From: Lachnoclostridium sp.
GTDB lineage: Bacteria; Bacillota; Clostridia; Lachnospirales; Lachnospiraceae
Direction of reading: 5' to 3'
DNA: 64,000 nucleotides
Assembly: GCA_023664665.1 (NCBI GenBank)
Contig: JAMPEY010000002.1
Span: 89,468-153,467 of the forward strand
The translations under genes were made by a program, and so were the position numbers. The notes below the pieces were generated by a model. The model was not told where the DNA came from and did no database searches. It saw nothing but the letters and a program-made list of their open reading frames with translations. Below, piece by piece: positions 1 to 8,858 of this stretch; position 1 is the first letter of the stretch; each line of letters opens with the position of its first letter.

Positions 1-73
1 AAGTAGGGATTTAGTCTCTGCTTCCTTTTTTGCCAACTATAATTATACACTAACTGCCGCCAAAAAATGATAA

Positions 74-102
74 TTGAGAAATCAGGATTTTTAAGGTATA
101 AT
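74..102 (+). promoter_or_regulatory. sigma-A-type promoter for the DUF362 gene
   Basis: TTGAGA at 74-79 and TATAAT at 97-102 are separated by 17 bases. Because this promoter lies downstream of the first in-frame start at 67, it supports translation from the ATG at 169. The first 66 bases hold no recognisable feature. Confidence 0.6.
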
Positions 103-168
103 AGAATTGATTTTGTTTATCATATGATGAGCTTGGGTAACAAAAAACAATTTACAGGAGGTTGTGAT

Positions 169-1032
169 ATGGCGGTAAAAGTATTTTTTTCCAGAGACAT
201 TACACCGGAGAAAGTAGTGGAACTCTACAAAATGACAGGAAAAGAACTGCCCGGCAAGGTGGCTGTAAAGCTGCATTCCGGCGAGGTGGGCAACCAGAAT
301 TTCCTGCGCCCCGAGTTTTGGAAACCCATGGTAGAGCATGTGGGGGGAACGGTGGTGGAGTGCAACACCGCATATGAAGGAGGCAGAAATACTACGCCAA
401 AGCATATGGAAACCATGGCGAAACACGGATGGAGCAAGCATTTTAGCGTGGACCTGCTGGACGGCGAGGGACCGGATTTAGAGTTATCCATGCCTAAGGG
501 AAAGGTGATTCAGAAAAATTTCGTGGGCAAAAATATAAAAAACTATGATTCCATGCTGGTGCTTTCCCATTTTAAGGGACACCCCATGGGCGGTTATGGC
601 GGAGCCTTGAAGCAGCTTTCCATCGGCGTTGCATCTTCTCAGGGAAAGGTATATATTCACGGTGCGGGAGATATGAATAAATTCTGGGATTCCGACCATG
701 ATTCTTTTCTGGAGTCCATGGCGGACGCGGCAATGTCCGTAGTGGAATATTTTAAGGGAAACATGGTTTATATCAATGTGATGAAAAATATGTCCGTGGA
801 CTGCGACTGTTGTGCGGTGGCGGAGGATCCCTGCATGAAGGACATCGGCATTCTGGCATCCTTAGACCCGGTTGCCATCGATCAGGCGTGTCTTGACTTG
901 GTGTATGCTTCGGATGACCCCGGCAGGAATCACTTATTAGAGCGCATCGAGTCCAGAAACGGCGTGCATACCATAGAGGCGGCGGCAGCGCTGGGGTATG
1001 GCTCCAGGGAATATGAATTAGTAGAAGTGTAA
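169..1032 (+). CDS. DUF362 domain protein
   Basis: A 287-residue soluble protein of the DUF362 family, whose reaction is not settled; some relatives carry ferredoxin-type iron-sulfur domains. Here the family core fills the whole protein and there is no C-terminal 4Fe-4S ferredoxin module. A compact cysteine group (C212, C214, C215 and C222) could bind a metal or cluster; that is inference. I chose the ATG at 169 rather than the in-frame start at 67 because AGGAGG sits 6-10 bases upstream and a consensus promoter lies between the two starts. It appears monocistronic, with phosphofructokinase downstream under its own promoter. Confidence 0.85.
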   Translation: MAVKVFFSRDITPEKVVELYKMTGKELPGKVAVKLHSGEVGNQNFLRPEFWKPMVEHVGGTVVECNTAYEGGRNTTPKHMETMAKHGWSKHFSVDLLDGEGPDLELSMPKGKVIQKNFVGKNIKNYDSMLVLSHFKGHPMGGYGGALKQLSIGVASSQGKVYIHGAGDMNKFWDSDHDSFLESMADAAMSVVEYFKGNMVYINVMKNMSVDCDCCAVAEDPCMKDIGILASLDPVAIDQACLDLVYASDDPGRNHLLERIESRNGVHTIEAAAALGYGSREYELVEV

Positions 1033-1058
1033 AATTTTTTGGAATTCGTTTTAAAATA

Positions 1059-1087
1059 TTGTGCAAACTGCCCTAATATGTTATACT
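1059..1087 (+). promoter_or_regulatory. promoter for pfp
   Basis: TTGTGC at 1059-1064 and TATACT at 1082-1087 with a 17-base spacer, about 40 bases upstream of the start codon. Confidence 0.5.
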
Positions 1088-1125
1088 GAATTTGTCCTGC
1101 AAAATTTAATCATTGGGAGGTATAT

Positions 1126-2358
1126 ATGGCTAAAAATGTTATCGTTGGACAGTCTGGCGGACCTACTGCCGTCATCAATTCCAGTCTTGCGGGGGTATTT
1201 AAGACCGCAAAGGATCTCGGCGCCGATAAAGTATACGGCATGAGACATGGTATCAAGGGATTTCTGGAAGAGAACATTGTTGATATGAGCGAACAGATTC
1301 GCACGGATTTGGATCTGGAGCTGCTTAAGAGGACTCCTTCCGCATTTTTGGGTTCCTGCAGATATAAGCTGCCGGAAGCCGAAGACAATAAGGAACTGTA
1401 CGACAAGATTTTTGAGATTCTGAAGAAATATGATATTACCGCTTTCTTCTATATCGGTGGCAATGACTCTATGGACACCATTAAGAAGCTTGCCGATTAT
1501 GCAGCGGTTATCGGAAGCTCCATCCGCTTTATGGGAGTTCCCAAGACAATTGACAACGATCTGGCAGTGACGGACCATACTCCCGGATATGGCAGTGCGG
1601 CAAAGTATATCGCTTCCGCTACCAAGGAGATTATCAGGGACGGTCTGGTATATGACATCAAACAGGTGACTGTCATTGAGGTTATGGGGCGTAACGCAGG
1701 ATGGCTTACCGGCGCGGCAGCATTGGCTAAGAGCGAGGACTGCGAAGGCGTGGATATGATTTATCTGCCTGAGCTTCCTTTTAATGTGGATGACTTCGTC
1801 AGAAGGGTCGGAGATTTGCTGGAGAAAAAGAATTCCATCGTGGTAGCCGTTTCCGAAGGTATCATTACCGCGGAGGGCAAATATGTATTCGAGCTTACCG
1901 ACCATACGGAATATGTTGACTCCTTTGGCCATAAGCAGTTAAGCGGTACGGCAAGATATCTGGCAACTCTCTGCAGTGAGAAATATGGCTGCAAGTCCAG
2001 AGCGATTGAGCTTTCCACCCTGCAAAGATGTGCGGGCCACCTGACCTCCCGTGTAGATATCACGGAGGCATATCAGGTTGGCGGTTCTGCGGTGAAGGCT
2101 GCCTTTGAAGGTGAGACCGGAATGATGGTTATCTTAAAGAGAGTATCTTCCGATCCTTATATCTGCACCACAGATCTTTACGATGTACATAAAATTGCGA
2201 ATATTGAGAAGAAGGTTCCGTTAGAGTGGATTACCGATAACGGCACGAATGTAAGCAAGCAGCTTGTGGATTATATCAGACCTTTGATTCAGGCGGAACT
2301 TACGCCTATTATGATTACGGGTCAGCCGCGCCATATCGTAGTTGACATGGAGCACTAA
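1126..2358 (+). CDS. pfp: Pyrophosphate-dependent 6-phosphofructokinase
   Basis: Cytosolic glycolytic enzyme phosphorylating fructose 6-phosphate to the 1,6-bisphosphate. The 410 residues cover a full phosphofructokinase fold. Donor preference can be read from two sites: GGNDS at 111-115 has Asp where ATP enzymes have Gly (second position of GDGS), and PKTIDND at 139-145 has Lys where E. coli PfkA has Gly124. This Asp/Lys pair is the known signature of PPi-using enzymes, so pyrophosphate is the predicted donor and the reaction would be reversible. The start has GGGAGG upstream, a promoter lies at 1059-1087, and a strong terminator follows, so it is a single-gene unit. Donor choice is inferred from residues only. 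Confidence 0.92.
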   Translation: MAKNVIVGQSGGPTAVINSSLAGVFKTAKDLGADKVYGMRHGIKGFLEENIVDMSEQIRTDLDLELLKRTPSAFLGSCRYKLPEAEDNKELYDKIFEILKKYDITAFFYIGGNDSMDTIKKLADYAAVIGSSIRFMGVPKTIDNDLAVTDHTPGYGSAAKYIASATKEIIRDGLVYDIKQVTVIEVMGRNAGWLTGAAALAKSEDCEGVDMIYLPELPFNVDDFVRRVGDLLEKKNSIVVAVSEGIITAEGKYVFELTDHTEYVDSFGHKQLSGTARYLATLCSEKYGCKSRAIELSTLQRCAGHLTSRVDITEAYQVGGSAVKAAFEGETGMMVILKRVSSDPYICTTDLYDVHKIANIEKKVPLEWITDNGTNVSKQLVDYIRPLIQAELTPIMITGQPRHIVVDMEH

Positions 2359-2386
2359 TCGGATTGGCGGCATAGTGAGAAGTTTG

Positions 2387-2429
2387 AAAATCGGGACTTC
2401 TTAAGATTTCTTGGGAAGCCCCGATTTTT
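2387..2429 (+). terminator. Rho-independent terminator after pfp
   Basis: AAAATCGGGACTTC pairs with GAAGCCCCGATTTT (one mismatch) around a short loop and runs into a T-tract, 29 bases after the pfp stop codon. Confidence 0.85.
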
Positions 2430-2454
2430 CAATTGATTTTTTATTCTAAAAGTG

Positions 2455-2483
2455 TTGACAAAGGACAAAGAATAAGTTAAAAT
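2455..2483 (+). promoter_or_regulatory. promoter of the tRNA cluster
   Basis: Perfect -35 TTGACA (2455-2460), 17-base spacer, -10 TAAAAT (2478-2483), 26 bases before the first tRNA. Placement suggests all five tRNAs form one transcript. Confidence 0.75.
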
Positions 2484-2509
2484 AGCATTCGTTGGTTATG
2501 TATCCTTGA

Positions 2510-2583
<74 letters not shown>

Positions 2584-2627
2584 TTGAGAATGTATATTGG
2601 GGATTTAGGAGTACATTTTCTTGATAT

Positions 2628-2702
2628 GGTGGGTATAGCGCAGTTGGTTAGCGCGCCAGATTGTGGCTCTGGAGGCCAAGGGTTCGAATCCCTTTATCCA
2701 CC
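2628..2702 (+). tRNA. tRNA-His (anticodon GTG)
   Basis: Acceptor GTGGGTA/TATCCAC, anticodon stem CCAGA/TCTGG, loop TTGTGGC, anticodon GTG. An encoded G at 2628 opposite discriminator C at 2702 matches the extra G-1 identity element of tRNA-His. CCA is not encoded. Confidence 0.95.
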
Positions 2703-2734
2703 TTGTATGCAAATGAGTCTTGGTGTCATACTTT

Positions 2735-2806
2735 AGGGCTATCGCCAAGCGGTAAGGCACAGCACTTTGACTGCTGCATACGCTGGTTCGAATCCAGCTA
2801 GCCCTG
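2735..2806 (+). tRNA. tRNA-Gln (anticodon TTG)
   Basis: Acceptor AGGGCTA/TAGCCCT, anticodon stem CAGCA/TGCTG, loop CTTTGAC, anticodon TTG, discriminator G at 2806. The last six bases, GCCCTG, are also the first bases of a tandem repeat that begins in this gene. Confidence 0.94.
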
Positions 2807-2924
2807 TTTGCAGCCTGCAAAAGACTGCATATGAAGAATACCAGCAAACAGGGCTTGCCCTGATTTGCAGCCTGCAAAAGACTGCATATGAAGAATACCA
2901 GCAAACAGGGCTTGCCCTGATTTG
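2801..2924 (+). repeat. 57-bp tandem duplication growing out of the tRNA-Gln 3' end
   Basis: Two near-identical units (2801-2856, one base shorter, and 2857-2913) are followed by a third partial copy of about 11 bases. Each unit opens with GCCCTG, the 3' end of tRNA-Gln, and closes with its inverse CAGGGC plus TT. Each also holds the palindrome TTTGCAG-C-CTGCAAA. The open frames crossing it encode the same peptide twice but have no start signal and overlap tRNA, so I do not call a gene. Confidence 0.9.
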
Positions 2925-2942
2925 TAATTTAATTTTTACTAT

Positions 2943-3015
2943 GGAGCACTAGCTCAGTCGGTAGAGCACCTGACTTTTAATCAGGTTGTCGGGGGTTCGA
3001 ATCCCCCGTGCTTCA
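2943..3015 (+). tRNA. tRNA-Lys (anticodon TTT)
   Basis: Acceptor GGAGCAC/GTGCTTC, anticodon stem CCTGA/TCAGG, loop CTTTTAA, anticodon TTT, discriminator A. It lies just after the tandem repeat. Confidence 0.95.
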
Positions 3016-3090
3016 TTTTTGATGTGAAGCGGCTGTTGTCTGCATGGGAAATATTTGCGGGCTCGGCTTTTTTTATCATTAAAAGTTTGA

Positions 3091-3172
3091 GCGGAATTGA
3101 TGGAATTGGCAGACATGCAAGATTTAGGTTCTTGTGGGTAATACCGTGTGGGTTCGAGTCCCACATTCCGCA
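3091..3172 (+). tRNA. tRNA-Leu (anticodon TAG)
   Basis: Class II tRNA of 82 bases with a long variable arm. Acceptor GCGGAAT/ATTCCGC, anticodon stem CAAGA/TCTTG, loop TTTAGGT, anticodon TAG, discriminator A. Confidence 0.95.
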
Positions 3173-3258
3173 TTATAGGAATTTTGCGGATTACAGAAAG
3201 GTATATGTAAAGATTGAAAAATGAGAATGCTGCTTGCGCGGCGGAATGAGAGGTAATA

Positions 3259-4200
3259 ATGGAAATAGTAATACAGTTGCTGCTTCTGGTAGTAGGTTTC
3301 GTTATGCTGATAAAGGGCGCGGATTGGTTTGTGGAGGGCGCATCCAAGCTGGCGGACAAGTTCGGAATTCCGCAGTTGGTAATCGGACTCACCATTGTGG
3401 CGATGGGAACTTCCCTGCCGGAAGCGGCGGTCAGCATTTCCGCAGCCCTTAAGGGAAGCGCGGAAATCACCATCGGAAATGTGGTGGGAAGCAACATTAT
3501 TAATGTGCTGATTATTTTGGGGCTGACCGCTGTGGTCTGTGTGATACCGGTGCAGAAATCCACTGTGATTTTTGAGATACCTTTTATGATAGCTATGACT
3601 GTGCTGCTTGCGGCGCAGGGGCTTGCCGACAATGTGGTGAACCGCATGGAGGGCGGAATTTTATGGGTATTTATGATTGTGTACCTCATATATCTGCTCA
3701 AGATGGCAAAGCAGGGAAATGAAGCGCAGGAGGAAGCCGGAAAGGAAGAAAAGCCGGATTCCGTGCTGAAAATGTTAATTATGATTGTGGTGGGCGCCGG
3801 AATCATTGTCTGGGGCAGCGATATTACCGTGGATGCCGCGACGGTTATGGCCAAGATGTTTGGCATGAGCGAGCGTTTTATCGGTCTTACCATTGTAGCT
3901 TTGGGGACTTCCCTGCCGGAATTGGTGACAAGCGTTACGGCAGGCATTAAGGGCAAACCGGATATTGCGGTGGGCAATATCGTGGGCAGCAATATTTTCA
4001 ATATTTTATTTGTGGTAGGCACTACGGCGTTGATTACGCCCGTGGTTTACAAAGCGGATTTTCTGGTGGACAGCATAACGGCAGTAGCTGCGGCGGTACT
4101 GTTGTTTGTGTGTGTGGCGCCCGGCAAAAAACTTGGCAGGGTGGGCGGCGCTCTTATGCTGGCAGGCTATGCGGCTTATTTTGTATATCTGATACAGTAA
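3259..4200 (+). CDS. Calcium/sodium antiporter (CaCA family)
   Basis: Inner-membrane cation exchanger of 313 residues, the usual length for bacterial YrbG-like members. Two internally homologous halves carry the alpha-repeat motifs: GTSLPE at 50-55 followed by GNVVGSN, and GTSLPE at 217-222 followed by GNIVGSN. These regions supply the ion-binding acidic residues in the family. Hydrophobic segments fill both halves, with a charged cytoplasmic loop around residues 150-170. The start follows GAGAGG. A cyclase gene follows after 12 bases, so the two may share a transcript. The exact ion is not readable from sequence; Na+/Ca2+ is the family assignment. Confidence 0.9.
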   Translation: MEIVIQLLLLVVGFVMLIKGADWFVEGASKLADKFGIPQLVIGLTIVAMGTSLPEAAVSISAALKGSAEITIGNVVGSNIINVLIILGLTAVVCVIPVQKSTVIFEIPFMIAMTVLLAAQGLADNVVNRMEGGILWVFMIVYLIYLLKMAKQGNEAQEEAGKEEKPDSVLKMLIMIVVGAGIIVWGSDITVDAATVMAKMFGMSERFIGLTIVALGTSLPELVTSVTAGIKGKPDIAVGNIVGSNIFNILFVVGTTALITPVVYKADFLVDSITAVAAAVLLFVCVAPGKKLGRVGGALMLAGYAAYFVYLIQ

Positions 4201-4212
4201 TGAGAGAAAGGC

Positions 4213-5871
4213 ATGGTTGTTATTGTGAAAAAGATTGTACAGAAGATATATTGGTTTTTTGCGGCATTGTTTTGCGTTTTATTTATCTTTGTAATGCAGA
4301 GCTTTCGTGTGGTTGAGGAGAGTGACACAACCAATGAAGGCTATCGGATTCTGACAAAGTATCAGCACACCGTTTTAGAAGACGAGAGTGCGCCCGCAAA
4401 GGTCAGGAAGGAATATGTGTGGCAGATTGAAGGTGTGAAGGGCGCTTATAAAGATGTCCTGTTCTATAGTTATCATCAGAATGTGGAAGTTTATCTGGAC
4501 GATGCCTGTATCTATAAATTGTATCCGGATGAACATAATGCTTTTGGCAAAACTCCCGGATGTCTGTGGAATGATATCGCTTTGGATTCCGGGGACAACG
4601 GAAAGGCTTTGCGTGTGGTATTGACCCCCGTGTATACAAGCGCAGTGGATGCCGTGCCTACCTTTTACTTCGGGGAAAAATATGATATTGCAATGGATAT
4701 TCTGGCGAAAAGCCTGCCATCCTTGATTTTAGGCGTTATAGCGATTCTGGCGGGACTTACCTTTGTGGTGTTTACTTTGTATAATTACCGGAACCCGGAG
4801 GTGGATAAGAGCCTCCTGATGCTGGGAACTTTTTCCGTATGGGTGGGTATTTGGAAAATAATGGACGCGGAGGTATGGGAACTGTTGTTCCACAAGCCCA
4901 TTGCGTGGACGATGCTCGCTTACTTTGCGCTGCTTTTGATAAGCACTCCCTTTGTTCTATTTATAAAAGAAATGCATAGTTCCAAGGAGAGCATCCTTTG
5001 GTATACTCCCTGTTTCTTTAATTTTTTGGTAATGATTGTCATGCTTGCGCTACAGTTTACGGGAATCGCGGATTTCAGGGAGGCATTGACTTTCATTCAT
5101 ATCGGGCTGTTTTTCATGATATTCATCTGTATTATCATGGCGGTCCGGGAGGTTCGCAGCGCAGGCTGGAATCCCAAGCTTAAGCTGAATGTAACCTGTA
5201 TCGGAATCTGTTTTGCCGGTTTTGCGCTGGATATGGTGTTTTATTATCTGGGACATGGGCATAGTATGGTTATATTGGGAATGCTTGGATTCATCATCTA
5301 TATCATCGCTCTGGGTCAGGCATCCATGAAAGAAACCAGACAGCTTATGGCAATCGGCATGAATGCCAAGCGTTTTGAGCACATGGCATATCATGACCAG
5401 TTGACGGGTCTGTACAACCGTACGGCTTATGCCGCACATGTAGGGGCGGAGGATTTTGCACCCGAGAAATATATTGTAGTGGTATTTGACTTAAATGATT
5501 TGAAAAAATGCAATGATACTTTGGGGCACGAAAAAGGTGATGTTTATATTCGGGAAAGTGCGCAGATAATAAAGAGTATCTTCGGAGAGACAGGCAACTG
5601 TTACCGCATGGGCGGTGACGAGTTTTGCGTTTTGATACCGAACGGCAGCAAGAGCCAATGCAAGAAACTTTTGGAGAAGCTTCGGGAAAAAGCGGAGCGC
5701 TTCAATCAGAAGAGTACGGATGTGTTTATGCAGATTGCCTGCGGATATGAGGAGTACGATAAGAGAATCGATTATGATATCGGAGATACCTTTAGGCGTG
5801 CGGATAAGATGATGTATCATGAGAAATTTTCCATGAAGCATCAGGCAGGAAGAGATGCAGAATTGAGGTAA
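4213..5871 (+). CDS. Membrane-bound diguanylate cyclase (GGDEF)
   Basis: A 552-residue signalling protein expected to make cyclic di-GMP. It has an N-terminal membrane helix (about 12-29), an extracytoplasmic region to about residue 160, a block of hydrophobic segments (about 165-375), and a C-terminal GGDEF domain with an intact GGDEF at 467-471. The usual RxxD inhibitory site just upstream is absent, so product feedback there is not expected. The membrane half resembles 7TM sensor modules in layout, but I cannot name its ligand. GAGAAAGG precedes the start; malQ begins three bases after the stop, so the two are probably co-transcribed. Confidence 0.87.
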   Translation: MVVIVKKIVQKIYWFFAALFCVLFIFVMQSFRVVEESDTTNEGYRILTKYQHTVLEDESAPAKVRKEYVWQIEGVKGAYKDVLFYSYHQNVEVYLDDACIYKLYPDEHNAFGKTPGCLWNDIALDSGDNGKALRVVLTPVYTSAVDAVPTFYFGEKYDIAMDILAKSLPSLILGVIAILAGLTFVVFTLYNYRNPEVDKSLLMLGTFSVWVGIWKIMDAEVWELLFHKPIAWTMLAYFALLLISTPFVLFIKEMHSSKESILWYTPCFFNFLVMIVMLALQFTGIADFREALTFIHIGLFFMIFICIIMAVREVRSAGWNPKLKLNVTCIGICFAGFALDMVFYYLGHGHSMVILGMLGFIIYIIALGQASMKETRQLMAIGMNAKRFEHMAYHDQLTGLYNRTAYAAHVGAEDFAPEKYIVVVFDLNDLKKCNDTLGHEKGDVYIRESAQIIKSIFGETGNCYRMGGDEFCVLIPNGSKSQCKKLLEKLREKAERFNQKSTDVFMQIACGYEEYDKRIDYDIGDTFRRADKMMYHEKFSMKHQAGRDAELR

Positions 5872-5874
5872 GTT

Positions 5875-7371
5875 ATGAGAAAAGCAGGAATTTTGATGCC
5901 TATTTCCGGTATTCCTTCCCCTTATGGAATCGGTACTTTTGGAAGGGCAAGTTACGAATTTGTGGATTTTTTGGAAAAAGCAGGGCAGAAGCTGTGGCAG
6001 ATACTGCCCCTTGGTCCCACCGGTTACGGGGATTCGCCCTATCAGTCGTTTTCCACTTTTGCGGGAAACCCTTATTATATTGATTTGGAATTGTTGATCG
6101 GGAAAGGATATCTGACCAGAGAAGAATGTGATTCCTATGATTTTGGCAGGGATGAACATGATATAGATTATGAAAAAATATATCTCTCCAGATTTCCGGT
6201 GCTTAAGCAGGCCTTTAAGCGGGCAGGCGAAAAGGGGCTGTTTACAAAACCGGACTATCGGGCATTTGTAGAGAAGAACAGCTTTTGGCTGGAGGATTAC
6301 GCTCTCTATATGGCGGTGAAGAATGCTTTTGGCGGCGTATGTTTTTTGGAATGGGACGAAGATATCAGGCTTCGGAAAAAGAAGGCGCTGGCAAGATATC
6401 GGGAAGAGCTTGCGGAGGAGATTGCATTTTATAAGTTCCAGCAATATCTTTTCAGCACACAGTGGCAGGCATTAAAGAAATATGCCAACAAAAAAGGAAT
6501 AGAAATTGTGGGGGACATTCCCATTTATGTGGCGTTTGACAGCGCGGACACATGGGCAAATCCGAAGCTTTTCCAATTGGACGAAGAGGGAAAACCCATT
6601 GCCGTGGCAGGCTGTCCGCCGGATGCGTTTACCGCAACGGGGCAGCTTTGGGGGAATCCCCTGTATCAGTGGAAATATCATAAAAAGACGGATTACGAGT
6701 GGTGGGTTCAGCGTATTGCATATTGTTATGAATTGTACGATATCGTGAGAATCGACCATTTCAGGGGATTTGACGCCTATTGGTCCGTGCCTTACGGCGA
6801 CCCTACCGCAGAGAAGGGGCATTGGGAAAAGGGACCCGGCTATGATTTGTTTGAAGCCGTTAAGAAGAATCTGGGCAAGAAAAAGGTCATTGCGGAAGAT
6901 TTGGGATTTTTGACGGACAGCGTCATTAAGCTGGTGAAAAAGACAGGTTATCCCGGCATGAAGATTTTACAGTTTGCCTTTGGGGAAGGGGCGGAGAGCG
7001 ATTATCTGCCGCATAATTATCCCAAAAACTGCGTGGCATATACAGGAACCCATGATAATGATACTACGCTGGGCTGGGTTCGCCAGATGACAGCGAAGGA
7101 AGTGCGTTTTGCCATGGAGTATCTGAATGTCCAGAGCAAAAAGGAACTGCCGTGGGCATGCATCCGTGCGGCTATTGCAAGTACGGCGGACACCGCGATT
7201 ATCCCTATGCAGGACTATCTGCGTTTAGGCAAAGAAGCGAGAATCAATGTTCCCTCCACCATTGGGACGAATTGGAGATGGCGCATGGATAAGGCAGCTT
7301 TGAATAAGGAATTGGCGGCAAAGATACGGAAGCTTGCAAAGACTTACGGAAGAGTCGGTCAGAAAGGATAG
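5875..7371 (+). CDS. malQ: 4-alpha-glucanotransferase (amylomaltase)
   Basis: Cytosolic GH77 enzyme that transfers alpha-1,4-glucan segments between maltodextrins. Its 498 residues match the usual bacterial length. Family motifs are all visible: the nucleophile region VRIDHFRGF, the acid/base region VIAEDLG and the third acidic site in THDNDTT. The N-terminus contains the typical LPLGPTGYGDSPYQSFS stretch. It starts three bases after the upstream cyclase gene and converges with a TetR gene only seven bases away. A glycogen synthase gene elsewhere in the window fits alpha-glucan metabolism, but the two are far apart. Confidence 0.96.
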   Translation: MRKAGILMPISGIPSPYGIGTFGRASYEFVDFLEKAGQKLWQILPLGPTGYGDSPYQSFSTFAGNPYYIDLELLIGKGYLTREECDSYDFGRDEHDIDYEKIYLSRFPVLKQAFKRAGEKGLFTKPDYRAFVEKNSFWLEDYALYMAVKNAFGGVCFLEWDEDIRLRKKKALARYREELAEEIAFYKFQQYLFSTQWQALKKYANKKGIEIVGDIPIYVAFDSADTWANPKLFQLDEEGKPIAVAGCPPDAFTATGQLWGNPLYQWKYHKKTDYEWWVQRIAYCYELYDIVRIDHFRGFDAYWSVPYGDPTAEKGHWEKGPGYDLFEAVKKNLGKKKVIAEDLGFLTDSVIKLVKKTGYPGMKILQFAFGEGAESDYLPHNYPKNCVAYTGTHDNDTTLGWVRQMTAKEVRFAMEYLNVQSKKELPWACIRAAIASTADTAIIPMQDYLRLGKEARINVPSTIGTNWRWRMDKAALNKELAAKIRKLAKTYGRVGQKG

Positions 7372-7378
7372 GGCTTTG

Positions 7379-7933
7379 CTATCCCTCCAGTCCGTGCCGG
7401 ATTAGGCGTATAGTGAGCCGGATGATATCTTCCAGAGGTTCTTTCCTGCCGTTTTTGACCCACTCAAGGTAAAGCTCGGTCATACAGCCGTTGATGTATG
7501 CAGTTAAAAAAGGAGTTTCGCCGGAATGGTAATTGAGGCGTTCCTCATTGAAACAAATCACGGCAGCATTTTGGGCATAGGGATTTTCAGCGCGGAGGTA
7601 TCCCTTGCTGTTTAAGATTTTTTCGTCCAGAGCATCGGTGGATTCCGCAAGCTCATAGCAGATGCGGACTACCTTTTCTAAATCATCGGGAAGCTTGGTG
7701 TTTTTAATGGGAGTCAGAAAACGATTTATTATATCAAACTGCATTTTTAACAATAATTCATCCATGGAAGAATAGTGCAGATAAAAGGTTTTTCGGTTGA
7801 TTTCCGCCTGCCGGGCAAGTTCCTGAACGGAAATTTGAGAGTACTCTTTTTCTTTTAATAATTCTCGGAAGGTCTGTTGTATCAGGCGTTCCGTTTTTTT
7901 GTATCGTAGGTCATCCTGCGGTTTTTTATTCAT
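7379..7933 (-). CDS. TetR/AcrR family transcriptional regulator
   Basis: A 184-residue one-component regulator. Residues about 10-60 form the TetR helix-turn-helix, with the recognisable run ARQAEINRKTFYLHYSS; the rest is a helical ligand-binding domain that cannot be assigned. It is transcribed away from a membrane protein gene at 8122, with about 190 bp between them, so autoregulation and control of that neighbour are the simplest guess. It converges with malQ, seven bases apart. A short hairpin GGATAG/CTATCC at the junction could serve as a weak shared terminator. Confidence 0.88.
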   Translation of the reverse strand: MNKKPQDDLRYKKTERLIQQTFRELLKEKEYSQISVQELARQAEINRKTFYLHYSSMDELLLKMQFDIINRFLTPIKNTKLPDDLEKVVRICYELAESTDALDEKILNSKGYLRAENPYAQNAAVICFNEERLNYHSGETPFLTAYINGCMTELYLEWVKNGRKEPLEDIIRLTIRLIRHGLEG

Positions 7934-7970
7934 TTTAATCCCCGTTTCGCTAATTAATACACAGTTATTC

Positions 7971-8007
7971 TAAAAGTGATGATTAAGACACATATTAATA
8001 AAAGTGA
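7971..8007. promoter_or_regulatory. candidate operator between the TetR gene and its divergent neighbour
   Basis: A direct repeat TAAAAGTGA occurs at 7971-7979 and 7999-8007 in the 188-bp divergent spacer. TetR proteins usually bind inverted repeats, so the assignment is tentative. Confidence 0.3.
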
Positions 8008-8121
8008 CCATTGCTGAATGCTACTTTTCTTATTATTATAATTATAATTCAAAAATGTGTAATAAGCAATAGTAAGAAACTAAACAGATTACAAAAGCTG
8101 CTAGAGAAAGGAAGGACTGCA

Positions 8122-8817
8122 ATGAAGTATAATGTGTTTGCTTTGGGAATTATGGCGGCCATCGTTTCCTTTTTGGGATTTGTTGTAGAAAACTTATGGC
8201 TTGCCATTACAAAGGGTTATATGAATAACCGGAATATGAATGCCCCGTTTTTGCTGGGGTATGGCTTATTTATACTTATTTTATTTTTTGTGCTGGGAAC
8301 ACCGGAAGGATTGGCGGGAAGAAGAATATTTAAGAAAATAGAATCAAAGGAAATGCGGTATGCCGTTTATCTTATCTGTTCCTTTGTGGCAGTCAGCGTA
8401 GGAGAAATACTGCTTGGAACGACTGTGGAACGGTTGTGCCACATTGAATATTGGAATTATTCCAATATTCCCATGCATATAACAAAATATACATCCGTTC
8501 CCACAAGTCTGGGCTTTGCTACGGGGATTACAATTTTTATGGGAAAGTTCTTTTCTCCCCTGATGGAGTGGATTAATCGGTTTGATGTATCCCGGATTAA
8601 GACGGTCAGCATTATCGTTACATTAATTATGGTGTTGGATTTTTTCTATAGTTTTTATTATATTATGGTGCATCAGGACTTTTACCTGAAATGGCGGATA
8701 GAGATAACGGATCTTCGGATTTGCTTTTGTGTTGCCGTGATAGCAGGTTTCCTGTTGTTACAGGGAAGACGCAATCCAAAGATTTTGATGGGAGAACACA
8801 GAGAGCAGATAGTGTAG
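8122..8817 (+). CDS. Putative CmpB-like membrane protein (ABC_trans_CmpB family)
   Basis: A 231-residue polytopic membrane protein with about five to six hydrophobic segments. It resembles the family annotated as putative ABC transporter permease, with the typical early glycine- and glutamate-containing segment (FLGFVVENLW) and the later EYWNYS stretch. No ATPase partner is nearby and the family function is not established, so a transport role is only a label. I use the ATG at 8122, which has GAAAGGAAGG upstream; the in-frame start at 8011 lies in AT-rich intergenic DNA. It is divergent from a TetR regulator that may control it. Confidence 0.7.
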   Translation: MKYNVFALGIMAAIVSFLGFVVENLWLAITKGYMNNRNMNAPFLLGYGLFILILFFVLGTPEGLAGRRIFKKIESKEMRYAVYLICSFVAVSVGEILLGTTVERLCHIEYWNYSNIPMHITKYTSVPTSLGFATGITIFMGKFFSPLMEWINRFDVSRIKTVSIIVTLIMVLDFFYSFYYIMVHQDFYLKWRIEITDLRICFCVAVIAGFLLLQGRRNPKILMGEHREQIV

Positions 8818-8821
8818 GATT

Positions 8822-8858
8822 AAAACCGCGAACCGCAGACAGCGGTTCGCGGCGTTTT
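8822..8858. terminator. bidirectional hairpin terminator
   Basis: CCGCGAACCGC (8826-8836) pairs perfectly with GCGGTTCGCGG (8842-8852) around a 5-base loop, with A-rich and T-rich flanks on the two sides. It sits between convergent genes and overlaps the stop codon of the CYTH gene. Confidence 0.8.

Noticed and set aside
1081..1932. 283-codon open frame on the minus strand within pfp
   Set aside because: It is antisense to a clearly conserved enzyme, has no ribosome site and encodes no recognisable domain. Similar long antisense frames at 2949-4022, 5491-6444 and 15826-17022 were dropped for the same reasons.
2801..2924. CRISPR array or a small repeat protein
   Set aside because: Only two full direct repeats follow each other with no unique spacers, and there are no cas genes. 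The frames over it overlap a tRNA and lack a start signal.
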